DNA from: Helianthus annuus
Lineage: Eukaryota > Streptophyta > Magnoliopsida > Asterales > Asteraceae
Reading direction: 5' to 3'
DNA: 64,000 bases
Assembly (NCBI RefSeq): GCF_002127325.2
Contig: NC_035449.2
Location: forward strand, 83,175,657 to 83,239,656
In this document: piece by piece, positions 42,710 to 54,460 of the stretch
How positions within the stretch are numbered: the first letter of the stretch is position 1
Layout: each line of letters begins with the position of its first letter
Made by a program: the position numbers and the translations under genes
The notes under the pieces: model-generated
Database searches by the model: none
Seen by the model: only the letters and a program-made list of their open reading frames with translations
Told to the model about the DNA's origin: nothing

Positions 42710-44465
42710 ATGTCTACAAATAATATTGACCTGGCTGCCATGAACACACAAGAACTGGATTCAAAAGTTGGGACCACTACACGTATTCCAAAGTTAACTG
42801 ATGGAAATGACTTCCCTGAATGGAAGTGGCATTTTGAACAGCACGTGAAGGTCAAAGATGCTAAAATTTGGCGAAGTATTCTAAGAGGTCCAAGGGAGAC
42901 CATAATGGATAGTGCTACTGAACCTGGTGTAAAAGTAAAGAAGCCTCTTAGCCAGTATACTGAAGAAGATTTCACAGTAGTCGAAAAAGATGATAAAGCA
43001 CTTTCCTATCTGACCATGGGTTTGGGTCAGCCAAAGAATTGGGGGAATCTTTGATAGTCGTTGCTATCGGTTTTCGTACTTGCAAATCAGCCAATGAATT
43101 GTGGGAATCTTTGATAGACGTATATAAAGGTAATGTGGACATGAAGGAGAGTCGGACAAATTTGCTAAGCCAAAACTTCAACAATTTCAACCACATCTAT
43201 GGTGAGACTGTTAATAATCAAATTCAGAGGTTTGTCAAGCTAGTTACTCAAATGAAGATGGAAGAGATGCATACAACAAATGCTTCAACAAATAGACAGC
43301 TTCTAAACGCTTTGCCTAAAAGCTGGGATCATCAAGTTGCCATGATCAAGAAAACCAAAGATCTTGCTAGGTGTAGTTTGTCTGAGATGATTTCTCATAT
43401 CAAGGCCTGTGAGCTAGATGACAAACAGAGGGAAACCAACTATAAGAATAGTATGCTGGCTGCAGGATTCTCTGTTACTCCCACTTCATCAAACAATAAT
43501 AATGCAGCTCTCATATCTCAAGGAGGTTTTCAAATGTTTAGCAACTCGGCATCTGCTAAGGCTGCTCCTACTTCAGCTAATGCTTACTACTCGGGATCTC
43601 CTGCTCCTTCTCATGCTCCTACTGCCGCATCGTCCAATACTACTACTGCCACTCCAACTTCTGCTGCGAAAAATGAGATGATTGCCTTCTTTACACAACA
43701 GTCTAAAGAAAATCTAGATATTGCTGCATCTGTTATAAACTATGTAAATGCATTTGTTGCAGGAAAAATTGATCCTCCTAAATGGACTTCAGATGATTTA
43801 TACCAGATTCATCCCGATGATGTATATAAGAAATGGACATCACATGGCAGATGGTTATGGCTACTTTCAGAGCAAGGAGATTTATTAAGAGAACTGGTAA
43901 AAACAGGTGGGATACTGGCTTTAATGGAACTTCTTCAGTACCATTTGAACTGCGCTGTTACAACTGTCATGAGTCAGGACATTTTGCCCGAAACTGTACC
44001 AAGCCAAAGGATAATAGAGAACAGACTCCAGCCCAACCAGTTCCACCTAATCCAGAGAGAGCTCTTGTCACCACATCGAATACCACTACTGATGCTGCTG
44101 GTAGTGGAAGCACTCAAGCCTTGGTGGTTCAGCCTGATGTTAATTTTGACTGGATTTCAGAAATTCAAGGTCTGAACATTTTAGCTCTACAAAATCAAGC
44201 TGCTACAAATAACATTGCTTTCATGACCTCAGCCTCAAATGATCAAGACTCTGCACCTGAGGATGAGACTTCAGCTGAAAACCTTGCTCTCATGACCCAT
44301 ATTCTTTCAGCTCCAGTTCATGGTCTCACCAAAGAAGAGGTACTTTCTGTCTTCTGCACTCCTAAGTGTAGAGAAAGGGTTGAGGCTTATAGAATACACA
44401 AGGCTAAGCTAATACAAGACTATCAAGATATAAAAAATAAAAAACTTTACTCTATCAAAAAATGA
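42710..44465 (+). pseudogene. SIRE-B gag, N-terminal half
   Basis: ATG at 42710. The first block, IPKLTDGNDFPEWKWHFEQHV, is a copia gag start; the core has ANELWESLIDVYKG, LLNALPKSWDHQVAMIKK and LSEMISHIKACELD. A zinc knuckle CYNCHESGHFARNC follows. Two lesions are visible. A 31-bp direct repeat (43028-43058 and 43087-43117) breaks the frame in the core, and a frameshift near 43830 lies before the EMDITWQM-like block. It ends at TGA 44463-44465 after a run of A. Gag forms the particle; here it cannot be made whole. Confidence 0.88.
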
Positions 44466-46001
44466 AAAATTCTATAAAGAAAAAATTGAGGCTCAGCGAA
44501 AAGACATTGTCAAACTCAAAGATGATGTGGGTGTAAAAACAACCCATTTCTTAGAAGCTCAGGAGAAAGTATGCATTTTAATTAAAGAACTGGAAGATAT
44601 CAAAGATAGATATCAAATTAATGAACTCAATATTAAGAAATATGAGTCTTCCAGCAAACTTGTTAAAAATTTGTGTGATCAACAACTTGCATACAAGAAA
44701 AAGAAAGGGTGTGGATTGGGTTACAATCAGGCTCCTCCTCCTTACAATGATAATTACACATATTTACCTATGACTGAGGAGGAACTGATGAATGAAAGTA
44801 AAATGACTTATGGTCCCAAAAACAATAAGTCATCAATTAATGGCAGACCTGTTAAGAAACAGGGATCTACTTCAATTAATTTTGTTTCTAAAGGCTCAAT
44901 TGATCCTAATGCTTCGTCTTCATGTGCAGATGAAGTACCTGAAGTAAAGTGTGGAGATGTTCTTGGGAATGAACAAGTTTTTAATTCTGAAAATTATTTT
45001 GATTAAATTAATTCTGATGATGCTTTTGGAAAAACTTTGTTTGAGTCATTTTGTGCTTATATGTCGTCGAGTGAGCCTGATGTTTTGGGCAAGACTGATG
45101 ATGTTTGTGTTGAATCCTTGAACAATAAGTGTGGTGATGATTGTTTTTCAGTTAATGCTTGTGATTGTAATGTTTCTAATGTTTCAGTTGATGATAGTGT
45201 TACAGGTGAGGTCCCTCAGGACACATTCAGTGAAACCACTGAAACTCCTTCTCAAGAAAATCAAGAATATCCTGATTCTTCTTCTGAACCTGTCTCAGTG
45301 GGCGTCCCTAATGTTGAATCTAGTGGGACCCCATTGGAAACTGTAGATGAAAGCAAACCTAAATCGGATTTACATGATGCATTTGTTGAAGAAATATGTG
45401 TTGATGAAATTTCAACTAAGTCAAAATCGATTAATGTAGAAAAGAAGGTTGAAATAAGCAAACAGTCACCGGAAAATGTTTTTGAAAATAAAACCGAAAC
45501 TGAAACACCGGTTTTTCAAAAGGATGATGATCACAGTAAGAAGGATGTATCTCGTTCTTCATCAACATCGCATGCGTGTGTCAATTCTAATCAGCAGGGA
45601 TCAAAATGCTCAGGACAGGCACACGTAAATCAAACTAGAAAAACCAAACCGGCACATCATTCAAAAACAAACAAAGCTTCTTCAACAAAGCATCAACATT
45701 TCACACATTGAAACAACAAACATGTTTTAATTGTGGTATTTCTAGACACATTGCCAGAAACTGTGTTCAACTCCCAAGTGTACAATCTAAGAAGAAGATT
45801 GTACAGAATCAGAAGGTCAAGCCTAGTCGATCTCGTTGTTCAGAGTCAGTGACGACTAAAAAGTCTAAAACAATGAAGAACAACTATCGCAAGGCTAAAC
45901 CCTTTGATCAAGATTGGAATGCAGCCAAACGAAGAAATCAAAATCAACAAAACAATTTTCGAAGAAATCAACATAAAGCTTTTGGTAACTACAATTCTTA
46001 A
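44466..46001 (+). pseudogene. SIRE-B gag-protease linker with second zinc knuckle
   Basis: Coiled-coil-like, lysine- and glutamate-rich sequence (IEAQRKDIVKLKDDV) is followed by GLGYNQAPPPYNDNYTYLP, a proline block typical of SIRE-type linkers. A long acidic, serine-rich region comes next, then a second zinc knuckle CFNCGISRHIARNC and a basic tail ending near 46001. A stop at about 45004 and a frame change near 45708 break it. About 200 bp follow before the protease frame. Confidence 0.8.
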
Positions 46002-46198
46002 TGGTTAAACAAACACTGGAAACCCAAAGCTTCGACTACACAATCCAATCCATCTCATCTAAGATCTTCCCTTAAAAATCCTTCAAAATTTCTAAACAAA
46101 GATAATTTAGTTTGGAAGAGGGTAACATATATTGATGCACAGGGAAAACCCAGATCCACTATGGGCTGGGTTCCTAAATCTAACTAATCCCGCTAATC

Positions 46199-47899
46199 AT
46201 GCAGGAACAGCTGTGCAGGACTACCGTGCAACTTTGGTACATGGATAGTGGTTGTTCTAGGCACATGACAGGAGACTTATCCCAACTGGTAAATGTAAAA
46301 GAATTTAATGGTGGATATGTCTCTTTTGCGAGAGGAGAGTCAGGAAGAATCACATTAAAAAGAACAGTGAGAAACGGCGTTTTAAGCTTCGAAAATGTTA
46401 ATTATGTCCCAGAACTGAAACACAATCTGTTGAGCATTTCACAGATTTGTGATCGAGGAAATTCAGTTCACTTTACAAAGAAAGGATGCTATGTACTGAA
46501 ACCAGGGACTGTCATTCCTGAAGATTGGTTCTTGATGACAGCAGAGAGACGAGGAAATGCTTATGTCATCGATATGAACAAGAAACCGTGTGAAGATGTT
46601 ACTTGCTTATTCTCGAAGATTTCAGAACACGATGGTCTACTATGGCATCTTTGCCTTGGTCAACTGGTCCGTGATCTACCAATCAAAGATTTCATGTTGG
46701 TGGAAAAATGTGTTGCTTGTGTAAAAGGAAAAGCACATCGGAAGCCTCATAAGTCAAAGTCTACACCCTCAACCAAAGCTGTGCTCGAATTACTTCACAT
46801 GAATCTTTTTGGTCCAGTGAATGTGTTGAGTATTGGCAAGAAAGCTTATTGTCTCGTGATAGTTGATGATTACTCACGTTACACCTGGGTGTACTTTCTA
46901 AGTCACAAGAATGAGACTGCAGTTTTAGTGAAACAATTCATTACTCTGGCTGAAAATCAAGCTAGTACAGAAGTGAAGGCTATTCGATCAGACAATGGGA
47001 CAGAATTCAAGAACATAACTTTGGATACATTCTGTACTGAAAAGGGAATAGATTGACAGTATAGTGCACCACGAACTCCACAACAGAATGGAGTGGCTGA
47101 GAGAAAAAATCGTACTCTCATAGAGGCTGCACGTACTATGTTGGCCGACTCGAAGCTTCCTAGTTTCTTTTAGGCTGAGGCAGTTAGCACGGCTTGTTAC
47201 GTCCAGAATCATGCTTTAGTAAACAAACGTCATATGAAAACACCTTATGAGATTCTGGAAGGACGTAAACCTTCGGTTTCACACTTTCGTATCTTTGGAT
47301 GTCCATGTATGTTACTACTTATGGACACTAATGGAAAGTTTGAAGTCAAAGGGGACGAATGTTTCTTTGTTGGATACGCTAAAGGCTCTGCTTATAGAGT
47401 GTACAACAAAGTAACTAAAAAGGTCATCGAGTCGTGCAACATTGAATGGCTCAAAAAAAATGCTACAGACACTAGAGTTGGACCAGATTGGTTATATGAT
47501 TATGATAAATTGTTTAAATCGTTTAACATTTTGTCGAGTGTTTCTACAGATGCAGGTGTGTCTACGCCAAAACAACCACTGTCATTTGGTGATACTGAAG
47601 AAGAAGAACATGCAGAAGGGAGCTCAAGATATCACACTATTGACCCACAAGGAATGGTTTTTACACAGCACCCCATGCCTCAACAAATGTCCCATCAATC
47701 CCCTGAAGGTGCACCATCTAGCGACTTCTCTTTGAATGCATCTGGATCAGAACTGTTTGCTAATCCCATTCCTGAAGATTGTACTGTTACTACTCCTGTG
47801 GTTCACAGTCCGACAGCACCTAATGAGGGGGAGTCAAGCAACATCAACACATCTCAAAACGAGACCATACCTGAACTTGCCATTCCAACGAGCGTTTAA
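46199..47899 (+). pseudogene. SIRE-B protease and integrase
   Basis: Protease WYMDSGCSRHMTG (catalytic D-S-G) and HNLLSISQICD. The integrase zinc domain is damaged: LLWHLCLGQ joins straight to LVRDLP, so part of the HHCC helix is missing, although CVACVKGK remains. Core residues lie in LLHMNLFGPV (the first catalytic Asp has become Asn), IRSDNGTEFKN and [14 protein letters not shown]. In-frame stops occur at 47054-47056, 47171-47173 and 47897-47899. The frame is otherwise continuous with RT. Confidence 0.9.
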
Positions 47900-49537
47900 A
47901 GAAATCATCCTATTAAGAACGTGATCGGTCTTGTTAATGCAGGAGTTCAGACCAGAAGCCAATCAGGAACCATTAATCTATGCTTATACTCTAGCTACAT
48001 TTCTCAAATTGAACCTAAAACCATTGATGTAGCTTTGCAGGAACCAGGCTGGGTTGACGCTATGCATGAAAAGCTAAACCAGTTCGAGAAGCTAGGAGTA
48101 TGGAAGCTTGTGGACTTGCCAAAAGAGAAACGCAAACTTGGAACTCGTTGGGTTTTCAGAAACAAGCAAGATTCTGCAGGAGTCATTGTTCGAAATAAAG
48201 CACGATTAGTGGTCCAAGGATTCAAACAGATAGAGGGACTGGATTATGATGAAGTGTATGCCCCAGTTGCCCGACTTAAAGCAATCCGGATTTTCTTAGC
48301 ATACACATCGTACATGGGGTTCACTGTTTACCAGATGGAAGTCAAGACTGCGTTTTTGTATGGAAATGTGAAGGAGGAAATTTTTGTTGAGCAGCCACCG
48401 GGCTTTATTCATCCAGACCATCCAGAATATGCCTACCAACTTGATAAGGCATTATATGGGTTGCACCAAGCACCTAGGGCTTGGTATACAACTCTGACTG
48501 AACCTCTTTTGGCTCATGGGTACACTCGAGGCACGATAGCCCAGACTCTGTTTATTAAGAGAGTGGGCAAGGATCTGATACTGGTTCAAATCTATGTTGA
48601 TGATATTATCTTCGAATTAACAAGTGATGCTTTTTGCAAGGAGTTTGAGGGAGTTATGAAAAAGAAGTTTGAGATGAGTGCGCCTGGAGAAATGACACTG
48701 TTCTTAGGTTTAGAAATTAAACAAGATTCTCGAGGCATTTTTATTCATCAAGGGAAATATGTGGATGATGTGCTGACAAAATTTAAGTTCAAAGACGCTA
48801 AACCGGCCGAAACTCCAATGGCAGAAAGACCTTTACCGACTGAAGATGCAGAAGTATCCCCTGTTGATCAACGCCTTTATAGGTCTATGATCGGATCATT
48901 GATGTATCTGACAGCGAGCCGTCCAGACATCATGTTTGCTATCTGCAACTGCGCGCGTTATCAGGCTAATCCTAAAACCTCTCATCTTACAGCTGTTAAA
49001 CGAATCTTTCGGTACCTTAAAGGCTGACCTCGGTTTGGTCTGTGGTATCTGAGAGATTCCGATTTTGATCTGTTTGCGTTTTCTGATAGTAATTTTGGAG
49101 GCACTGACAAGGACAGGATATCCACAACAGTTGGCTGTCAGTTTTTGGGTGACAGACTCATTTCATGGCAATGCAAGAAACAACAAACGGTGGCAATTCC
49201 AACAGCTGAAGCAGAATATGTCGCAGCATCGGCATCTTGCTCCCAAGTGGTGTGGATGCAACATCAATTGTAGGACTACGGTTTGACTTACCTTAATACT
49301 ACCATATACTGTGATAATGATGCTGCTATATAAATTGTGAAAAATCCTGTTTTCCACTCAAAAACCAAGCACATTGATATAAAGTTCATTTTATAAGAGA
49401 CTGCTTTGACAGAGGTCTTATCAAACAGGAGCAAATCGACACAGATGCAAATGCTGCCGATTTGTTCACAAAACCTGTCAGCAGTTCGAAATTTCAAGTG
49501 CTTGTGGATTTTCTGAAAATGATCCGTTTCACTGACT
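47900..49537 (+). pseudogene. SIRE-B reverse transcriptase and RNase H
   Basis: RT blocks [76 protein letters not shown], the catalytic IYVDDIIFELT, and FLGLEIKQD. RNase H: RSMIGSLMYLTASRPDIMF, then after a TGA at 49025-49027 SDSNFGGTDKDR, TAEAEYVAASAS, YCDNDAAI, KTKHIDIK, and after a frameshift ANAADLFTKPVS. At least three stops in RNase H. The family is unambiguous. Confidence 0.9.
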
Positions 49538-50700
49538 GAGCATGTTTTTGGTTTTTCGTAGGTAAATTTGTTCATAACGTTTTCTATTCTTAGGTAGTTT
49601 TTATTTATGCTCAAATTTAGGGGGGGGGGAATCTTTGAAAAATACAAAAACATTGAAAAATCTATGAAAAGTTCAAAAACATTGAAAATTCTGAAAAATT
49701 CAAAAAGAAACATTGCGTGACATGCGAAATGAAATGAATTTTCACATTATGGTGAAGGGCTGACTCATGTAAGACCAGTATCGAAATAGTTTGACTCTAG
49801 TATGATGTGTTGGTAGGCTCTATCCTTAAGACTGGAAACATTGGTTGTTTATGTTCAGAACTAAATTAGTATATGACCCCAGTAAAGAAAGTCACTTGGA
49901 ATTAGCTCATTTATATTTGAATGCCTGTATGTTGTCCCGATACACACAATTTTGGTCTGGTTCTGAAATCTTCTCTGAAAAAGTCGTGTATCTCCTCTGT
50001 TTTGCGTGAGCAAAGACCTGGAGGTGCTAGGCAGCGCTTAGCTTCTGTTTTGTGTGAGCAAAGACCTAGCTGAGTGTCTGTCGTCTTATAGATCTATTAA
50101 ACACCCGAAAGAGGCCCTCAAGTGCCCAAAAGAAACCCAAGAAACCTATATCAACTGAGAAAAACTTATTTGATCTGTATATTATGTCTTCTTTGCTTAT
50201 GATCTATTATGTTCTCTTCTCAACCTATTCCCAATTAAAATTTCAGAAGTCTGGAATGGACTTGTGAAATATGTGGTAGGGAAATTGCATGCATGATAGA
50301 GTGTGTTGTCTATAATTCCGGGATTTGATTAGTATTTGTTTGGGTGTTCATTGTTAAGACATTAAAACATGATAAAATGAGTTACAGGCGTTATATGATA
50401 AGGTCTAGGGAGACGAGTTTAAGTGGACAAATATACTGGCAATTGTCTAGATCATTCAGTAGTAGATCAGTGTTGATAAGTGAAGTCAGGCCCGAAACCT
50501 TGTGATTTGATCCCTGAGCAATTACGGTATTTCCTAGTTTTATTTTTGTAAATAATTGTTTATATTATTTATTTTTGTGTTTTAGGTTTAGTTCTCGTAA
50601 AACGTGCTCGGGAAGTTAAATGGGTTATTAAATTTTATCTTCGTTTAAAGAAATTTTAAAATTGTAAAAGAAATTAAATTAAATCATTAAAATGGTATAA
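49538..50700 (+). other. SIRE-B 3' noncoding region after pol
   Basis: Starts with a G-run (49621-49629) in the position of AGGGGGAGT in SIRE-A. It holds the conserved words GATGTGTTGGTAGG (about 49804), a duplicated TGTTTTGYGTGAGCAAAGACCT (about 50000 and 50045), and AAGTGGACAAATATACTGGCAA (50421-50442). No coding frame. Confidence 0.65.
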
Positions 50701-50770
50701 TATGCGGTCTCGACTGAACATTCAGTGGTATTGGCCCAAATTACTTGGTCTCGGCCCAAATTCAGAAGCC

Positions 50771-50797
50771 CGGCCCATGTATGTTGGGGTATAAAAG
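50771..50797 (+). promoter_or_regulatory. Putative internal promoter of the SIRE-B additional ORF
   Basis: CGGCCCATGT (50771-50780, containing GGCCCA) is followed by TATAAAAG at 50790-50797. The LTR has the identical ten bases CGGCCCATGT and then a TATA box, with spacing differing by only 2 nt. Function is inferred. Confidence 0.55.
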
Positions 50798-50873
50798 CTG
50801 GTCTCGAGTCGAAACCTCACATTTCACTCGAGACCTTCCACTGTTTACTCAAATATTCTCTCTCAATTTTCCG

Positions 50874-51487
50874 GTAAGATTCTTAAATTCCATCAAACTC
50901 TTCTGGTTTTGACTTGTTATCATCAAACATTTGAAGGTATTATGAACTTAATGAATGTCTTAGTTAAAGATTTGCAGATTGTTTGAAGGTCAGATGAAGA
51001 ATCATATGAAGATTTGAAGATTTACATGAACCCTAATCATGATATATGGTGGTCTTTAAAGAAATCAAAGAGTGGGTTTGGATCATAATCCGAAAATTAA
51101 GCAGATGAAAGTTGTTTATGTGGTCTCGACTCGGGTTACGACTGGAAACACATGAGGACTCGAGACTGGTGGTTGCGAGTCGCAACCTCGTTTATCTTGA
51201 TTGGGGTCTCAACTCAAACCTCATGGTCTCGACTGGGGTCTCGACTCAAAACCTCATGGTCTCGACTGGGGTCTCGACTTGAAACCACATGGTCTCAATT
51301 CAAAACCACATGGTCCCGACTCGAAACCTCAAGGTCTCGAGTCAAAGTTTCACAACCTGAGTTATGGACTTTTTGACCTGTGCTGACCTTTTGACTTAAA
51401 AGATTTGCATCTTTGTGAAATTTAAACCAAGTCAATATTGAATTTCTCAAACATTATTTTATACTTAATAAATTTTGGTTTATGCAG
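50874..51487 (+). other. Predicted 5'-UTR intron of the additional ORF, with GGTCTCGACTC repeats
   Basis: Donor CCG|GTAAGA (intron from 50874) and acceptor GGTTTATGCAG (to 51487), four bases before the ATG at 51491. The 614-bp interval holds about ten GGTCTCGACT-type repeats (51120-51350). Predicted only. Confidence 0.5.
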
Positions 51488-51490
51488 AAT

Positions 51491-53323
51491 ATGGACTTGA
51501 AATTTATCCCCACACACGATCAGGCAGGGTACTTAGCTCCACCTCCAGAGAAACACAAGAGAATGTATACTTCTTTGATTAAAGGATTGAATAGCTGCAG
51601 GATTGTTCACACACTACGAGAAAATCCTGTTGTCTATAAAAAGCCTTATTCAAGATTTCTGGAAGACAGTGAGGTTCGAAGCACTTGAAGCTGAGGCAAA
51701 GGAGCAATAGTTGCTGAGATTCAAAAGAAGGCGGTCTCGGTGACAGAGCAGATGATATGGGAGGTGCTACAGTTTAATGACCAAGAAACAGATCCTATTG
51801 AGCATCCAACTGGGTCCGTTGAAGCAATTTTACCATGATTGAAATATGAAGGAAAGTACCCGTCCTTAGTGAAGAAATTTGTGCATCCTTATTGGTGTCA
51901 GTTAGTGCATATGTTCATTCTTTGCATGATAGAAAACCGAGGAGGTACAGATCAATTGAACATCACACAGTCTGCTGCTGTTGTTTCTCTGATAACAAAT
52001 GAGCCTTTCAATTATTTGAAGTATATATTTGAAGCCATGAAGAGAAATGTGATAGGAGTTAGAAAGGACAAATGTCTTATGTATCCAAGATTCTTGCAAA
52101 TGATTCTTAATGCTCGTTATCCAGAGTTGGTGAGATCTGGAAACACCTTGGTGTTGAAACCCATGGGTCCTGCATGCTTGGTGCTCTCACTCCTAAAAAG
52201 GGTACTGAAAAGAAATATGAAGGTTTAATTCCTCTAGAGAAGTTTGGTTAGTTTGCTGAGACTGAAGATGTGGCTGCTGAACCAGTGTTAGTGCAACCTG
52301 TTCCTGTAAACGCTGCACAAATCAATGCTCTTGTAAATGCTATGGTTGCTGAAGAGCATGATGTTCAAGGTGCTGCTGAAGATGAGCCTGAGACAGAGAT
52401 TTTAACGATTAACTCTGACGATGAGGGCATAGAGATAATGTGATTCAGGAGATGATGAAGAGCCTCCTCCTGAAAATGAAGCTGACATTGCTGTTTCTAC
52501 TATTCAACCTGTGATTTCTGCTGAAAATTTGGCTCTGTTGTTAAAGTCTGTGACTGAGAAGATGGGAAATCCTCCTTCCAATCTTTCAGTATCAAATGAA
52601 GAGCCACCAAGTGAGAACCCAGAGGATCCTGATTCATTGCCTTTGAAGCGGAAAAGGAGGGATCCTCGACTCAGAATGTATGTTGAACAGAACAAAGATC
52701 AACCCATGAATGATGCTGAAGATGATGATGGTTTATATGACTTCGATTTTGAGAAAAATGTCACTAATACCACCACCGCTACTGAAGATATCTTTGAGTT
52801 TAATGCTGATACTCAAAGAATTGATTTGGAAACCACCACTACAGAGATACCAGTTACCACCACTACAGAGATACCAGTTACCAATGTTGTTTCTGATCCC
52901 GTCATTGAATCAATGCCACCTGCAGGTCCATCTGGAACTTTTCATGAAGAACTTGGTAGTTCAAGTGGTAAGAAGCCTGAAGAGCCATTGAGGATGCTAT
53001 TTGATGATGATTCAAGTGATGATGATGAGTTTATCAGTATGAGGGAAATGAAGAAACGACTAGTTGTGCTTGAGCAAAATTCAATCCACAAAGACGCCAA
53101 GATCATTCAGCTTGAAGATACCATAGTGCAAAAGAATCAACAGATTGATCAGCTTCAAGGTGACGTCAGTTTGTTGTTCAACATGGTTTATGATCTGCGT
53201 GGAAAGTTGGAAAAGAAGTTTGGTAGAGAGTTTTCTGATCTGACTGATGTGGAAAGTAGAAGAAAGGCTGATGAAGATAGAGCAAGAGCTTTTGATAAGG
53301 ATGACACTGAGAGGAATGCTGCT
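51491..53323 (+). pseudogene. SIRE-B additional ORF (Asteraceae SIRE-associated protein), broken and truncated
   Basis: Starts MDLKFIPTHDQAGYLAPP. After a frameshift come KAVSVTEQMIWEVLQF, a conserved globular part (KYEGKYPSLVKKFVHPYWCQ, SAAVVSLITNEPFNYLKYIF) and the signature KCLMYPRFLQMILN. The C-terminal half is acidic and low-complexity, with a basic PLKRKRRDPRLR patch and a duplicated TTTTEIPVT. A coiled coil (MKKRLVVLEQNSIHKDAKII onwards, heptad-like) follows. It ends abruptly at the SIRE-C LTR. Similar proteins sit 3' of pol in Asteraceae SIRE-type elements; their role is unknown, and no signal peptide or membrane segment is visible here that would support an envelope. At least three stops or frameshifts. 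Confidence 0.75.
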
Positions 53324-53764
53324 TGTAGGATCGTTTGCGGACCCAAATTGAGTCGATCAGAGGCGTTCTATACACTATGAAAGGCGGAAACAGACATAAT
53401 GCATGAAATTCAGCGAGATTTACTTTAAACTGTCTTGTAGATTGATTTAACACGGTGTACAATCAAAAGACAAACCGACAGCACCTCGGTATCACAAACT
53501 GATTCCGTGTCAAATGAAACAGAATCAACCCTATATATAAACAAGCTAATTCCGCATGGAACTCACTCATACGAAATTACATATAAACGATATTACAACT
53601 CAAGCGAAATTATCATGTAATTCCGTGCGTAATTACATGTTGCCTCTTCATGCGAAATTACCATCTTCATGCGGAATTAACTGTTTGTATGATTTCTCGA
53701 ACTCCGTGCCATGTGCAATGCAAGACTCGATACAAGACGAAGTCGACAGATGTATGCACCAACA
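53324..53764 (-). repeat. SIRE-C LTR, minus orientation
   Basis: 441 bp; on the minus strand it starts TGTTGGTGCATACATC and ends GATCCTACA, resembling the SIRE-A LTR ends (TGTTGGTGCACTG, GATCCAACA). It has a TATA box (TATATATAGG, minus, about 53531-53540) and ATTCCGCATGA/TCATGCGAAAT words parallel to those of SIRE-A. Confidence 0.85.
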
Positions 53765-53778
53765 GACCCCCCCCCCCT
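53765..53778 (-). other. SIRE-C polypurine tract, minus orientation
   Basis: GAGGGGGGGGGGTC on the minus strand adjoins the LTR start, so this is the 3' LTR of a minus-oriented element part. Confidence 0.8.
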
Positions 53779-54460
53779 CAGATGTTGACGAGTCTACCGT
53801 GTGTCGAGTCTTTGCCACCTTCAGTCTTTATTTGTCTGTCTGCTCTCTTTTCTCTCAGCACCAACCAGACTCTCCCTCTCAATATGCCTTTTTCATGATC
53901 AGGATCAGAACATGGCTCTATCTTCTCTCCAATTCTCTTGATCAGATCTATTGATTCCTTAAGTTCATCAGCATCCTCAGCTTGCGTGATCTTTTAGTTC
54001 CAGAATCGAAACCTGGCTCACTGGATCAGAATCTGGTTCTTTGTAGTTACAGGCTCCCCCTCGAGTTATGCTCGACATCAGGATCGTCACCTGGCTACCA
54101 GAATCTTCAGGTATTGGAACTTAGCTTTCTCTAATCCACAGAGTCCTCAGGTATTGGAACCTAGCTTTTCTCAAATTTAAACCTGCATTGTCTCTACCAC
54201 AAACATAAGTTTTAAAATTTTCAGATTACACAATCACAGACACAACTTGAAGATCTCTTTCTGATGAACCTCTTGAAATGATCATCATGTTCAGCACTTG
54301 GAATTTTGAAAATCAACTATTCAACACTAGTTGTCGAAAATCTTTTTGAATTTTTTAAAAAAATATATGCTAAAACACACTTAAAATCTTTTTGAGATTT
54401 TTCATATAAAAGAAATGAAATGCAGTAAAGAAATATTTACAGACAATATTTTTGTGAGTT
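53779..54460 (-). other. SIRE-C inverted 3' region, outer part
   Basis: No gene. Contains a duplicated TCCTCAGGTATTGGAACCTA-like word (about 54103 and 54147). Near 54420-54455 it matches the reverse complement of 63940-64000. Confidence 0.65.

Larger units (their letters stand above)
41593..53323 (+). mobile_element. SIRE-B: older SIRE-type copia element with additional ORF, truncated by neighbours
   Basis: LTR remnant with TATA box, PBS, repeat-rich leader, long gag, protease-integrase-RT-RNase H, a G-run, a 3' noncoding region and an additional ORF are in order on the plus strand. The left edge is cut by the gypsy insertion; the right edge is where the SIRE-C LTR begins inside the additional ORF. 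No 3' LTR is seen before the window ends. Many stops and frameshifts make it the oldest of the three SIRE-type elements. Confidence 0.85.

Noticed and set aside
51491..53323. Envelope gene interpretation of the SIRE-B additional ORF
   Set aside because: No signal peptide or membrane segment is visible; the protein is acidic with a coiled coil and resembles the uncharacterised SIRE-associated ORF.
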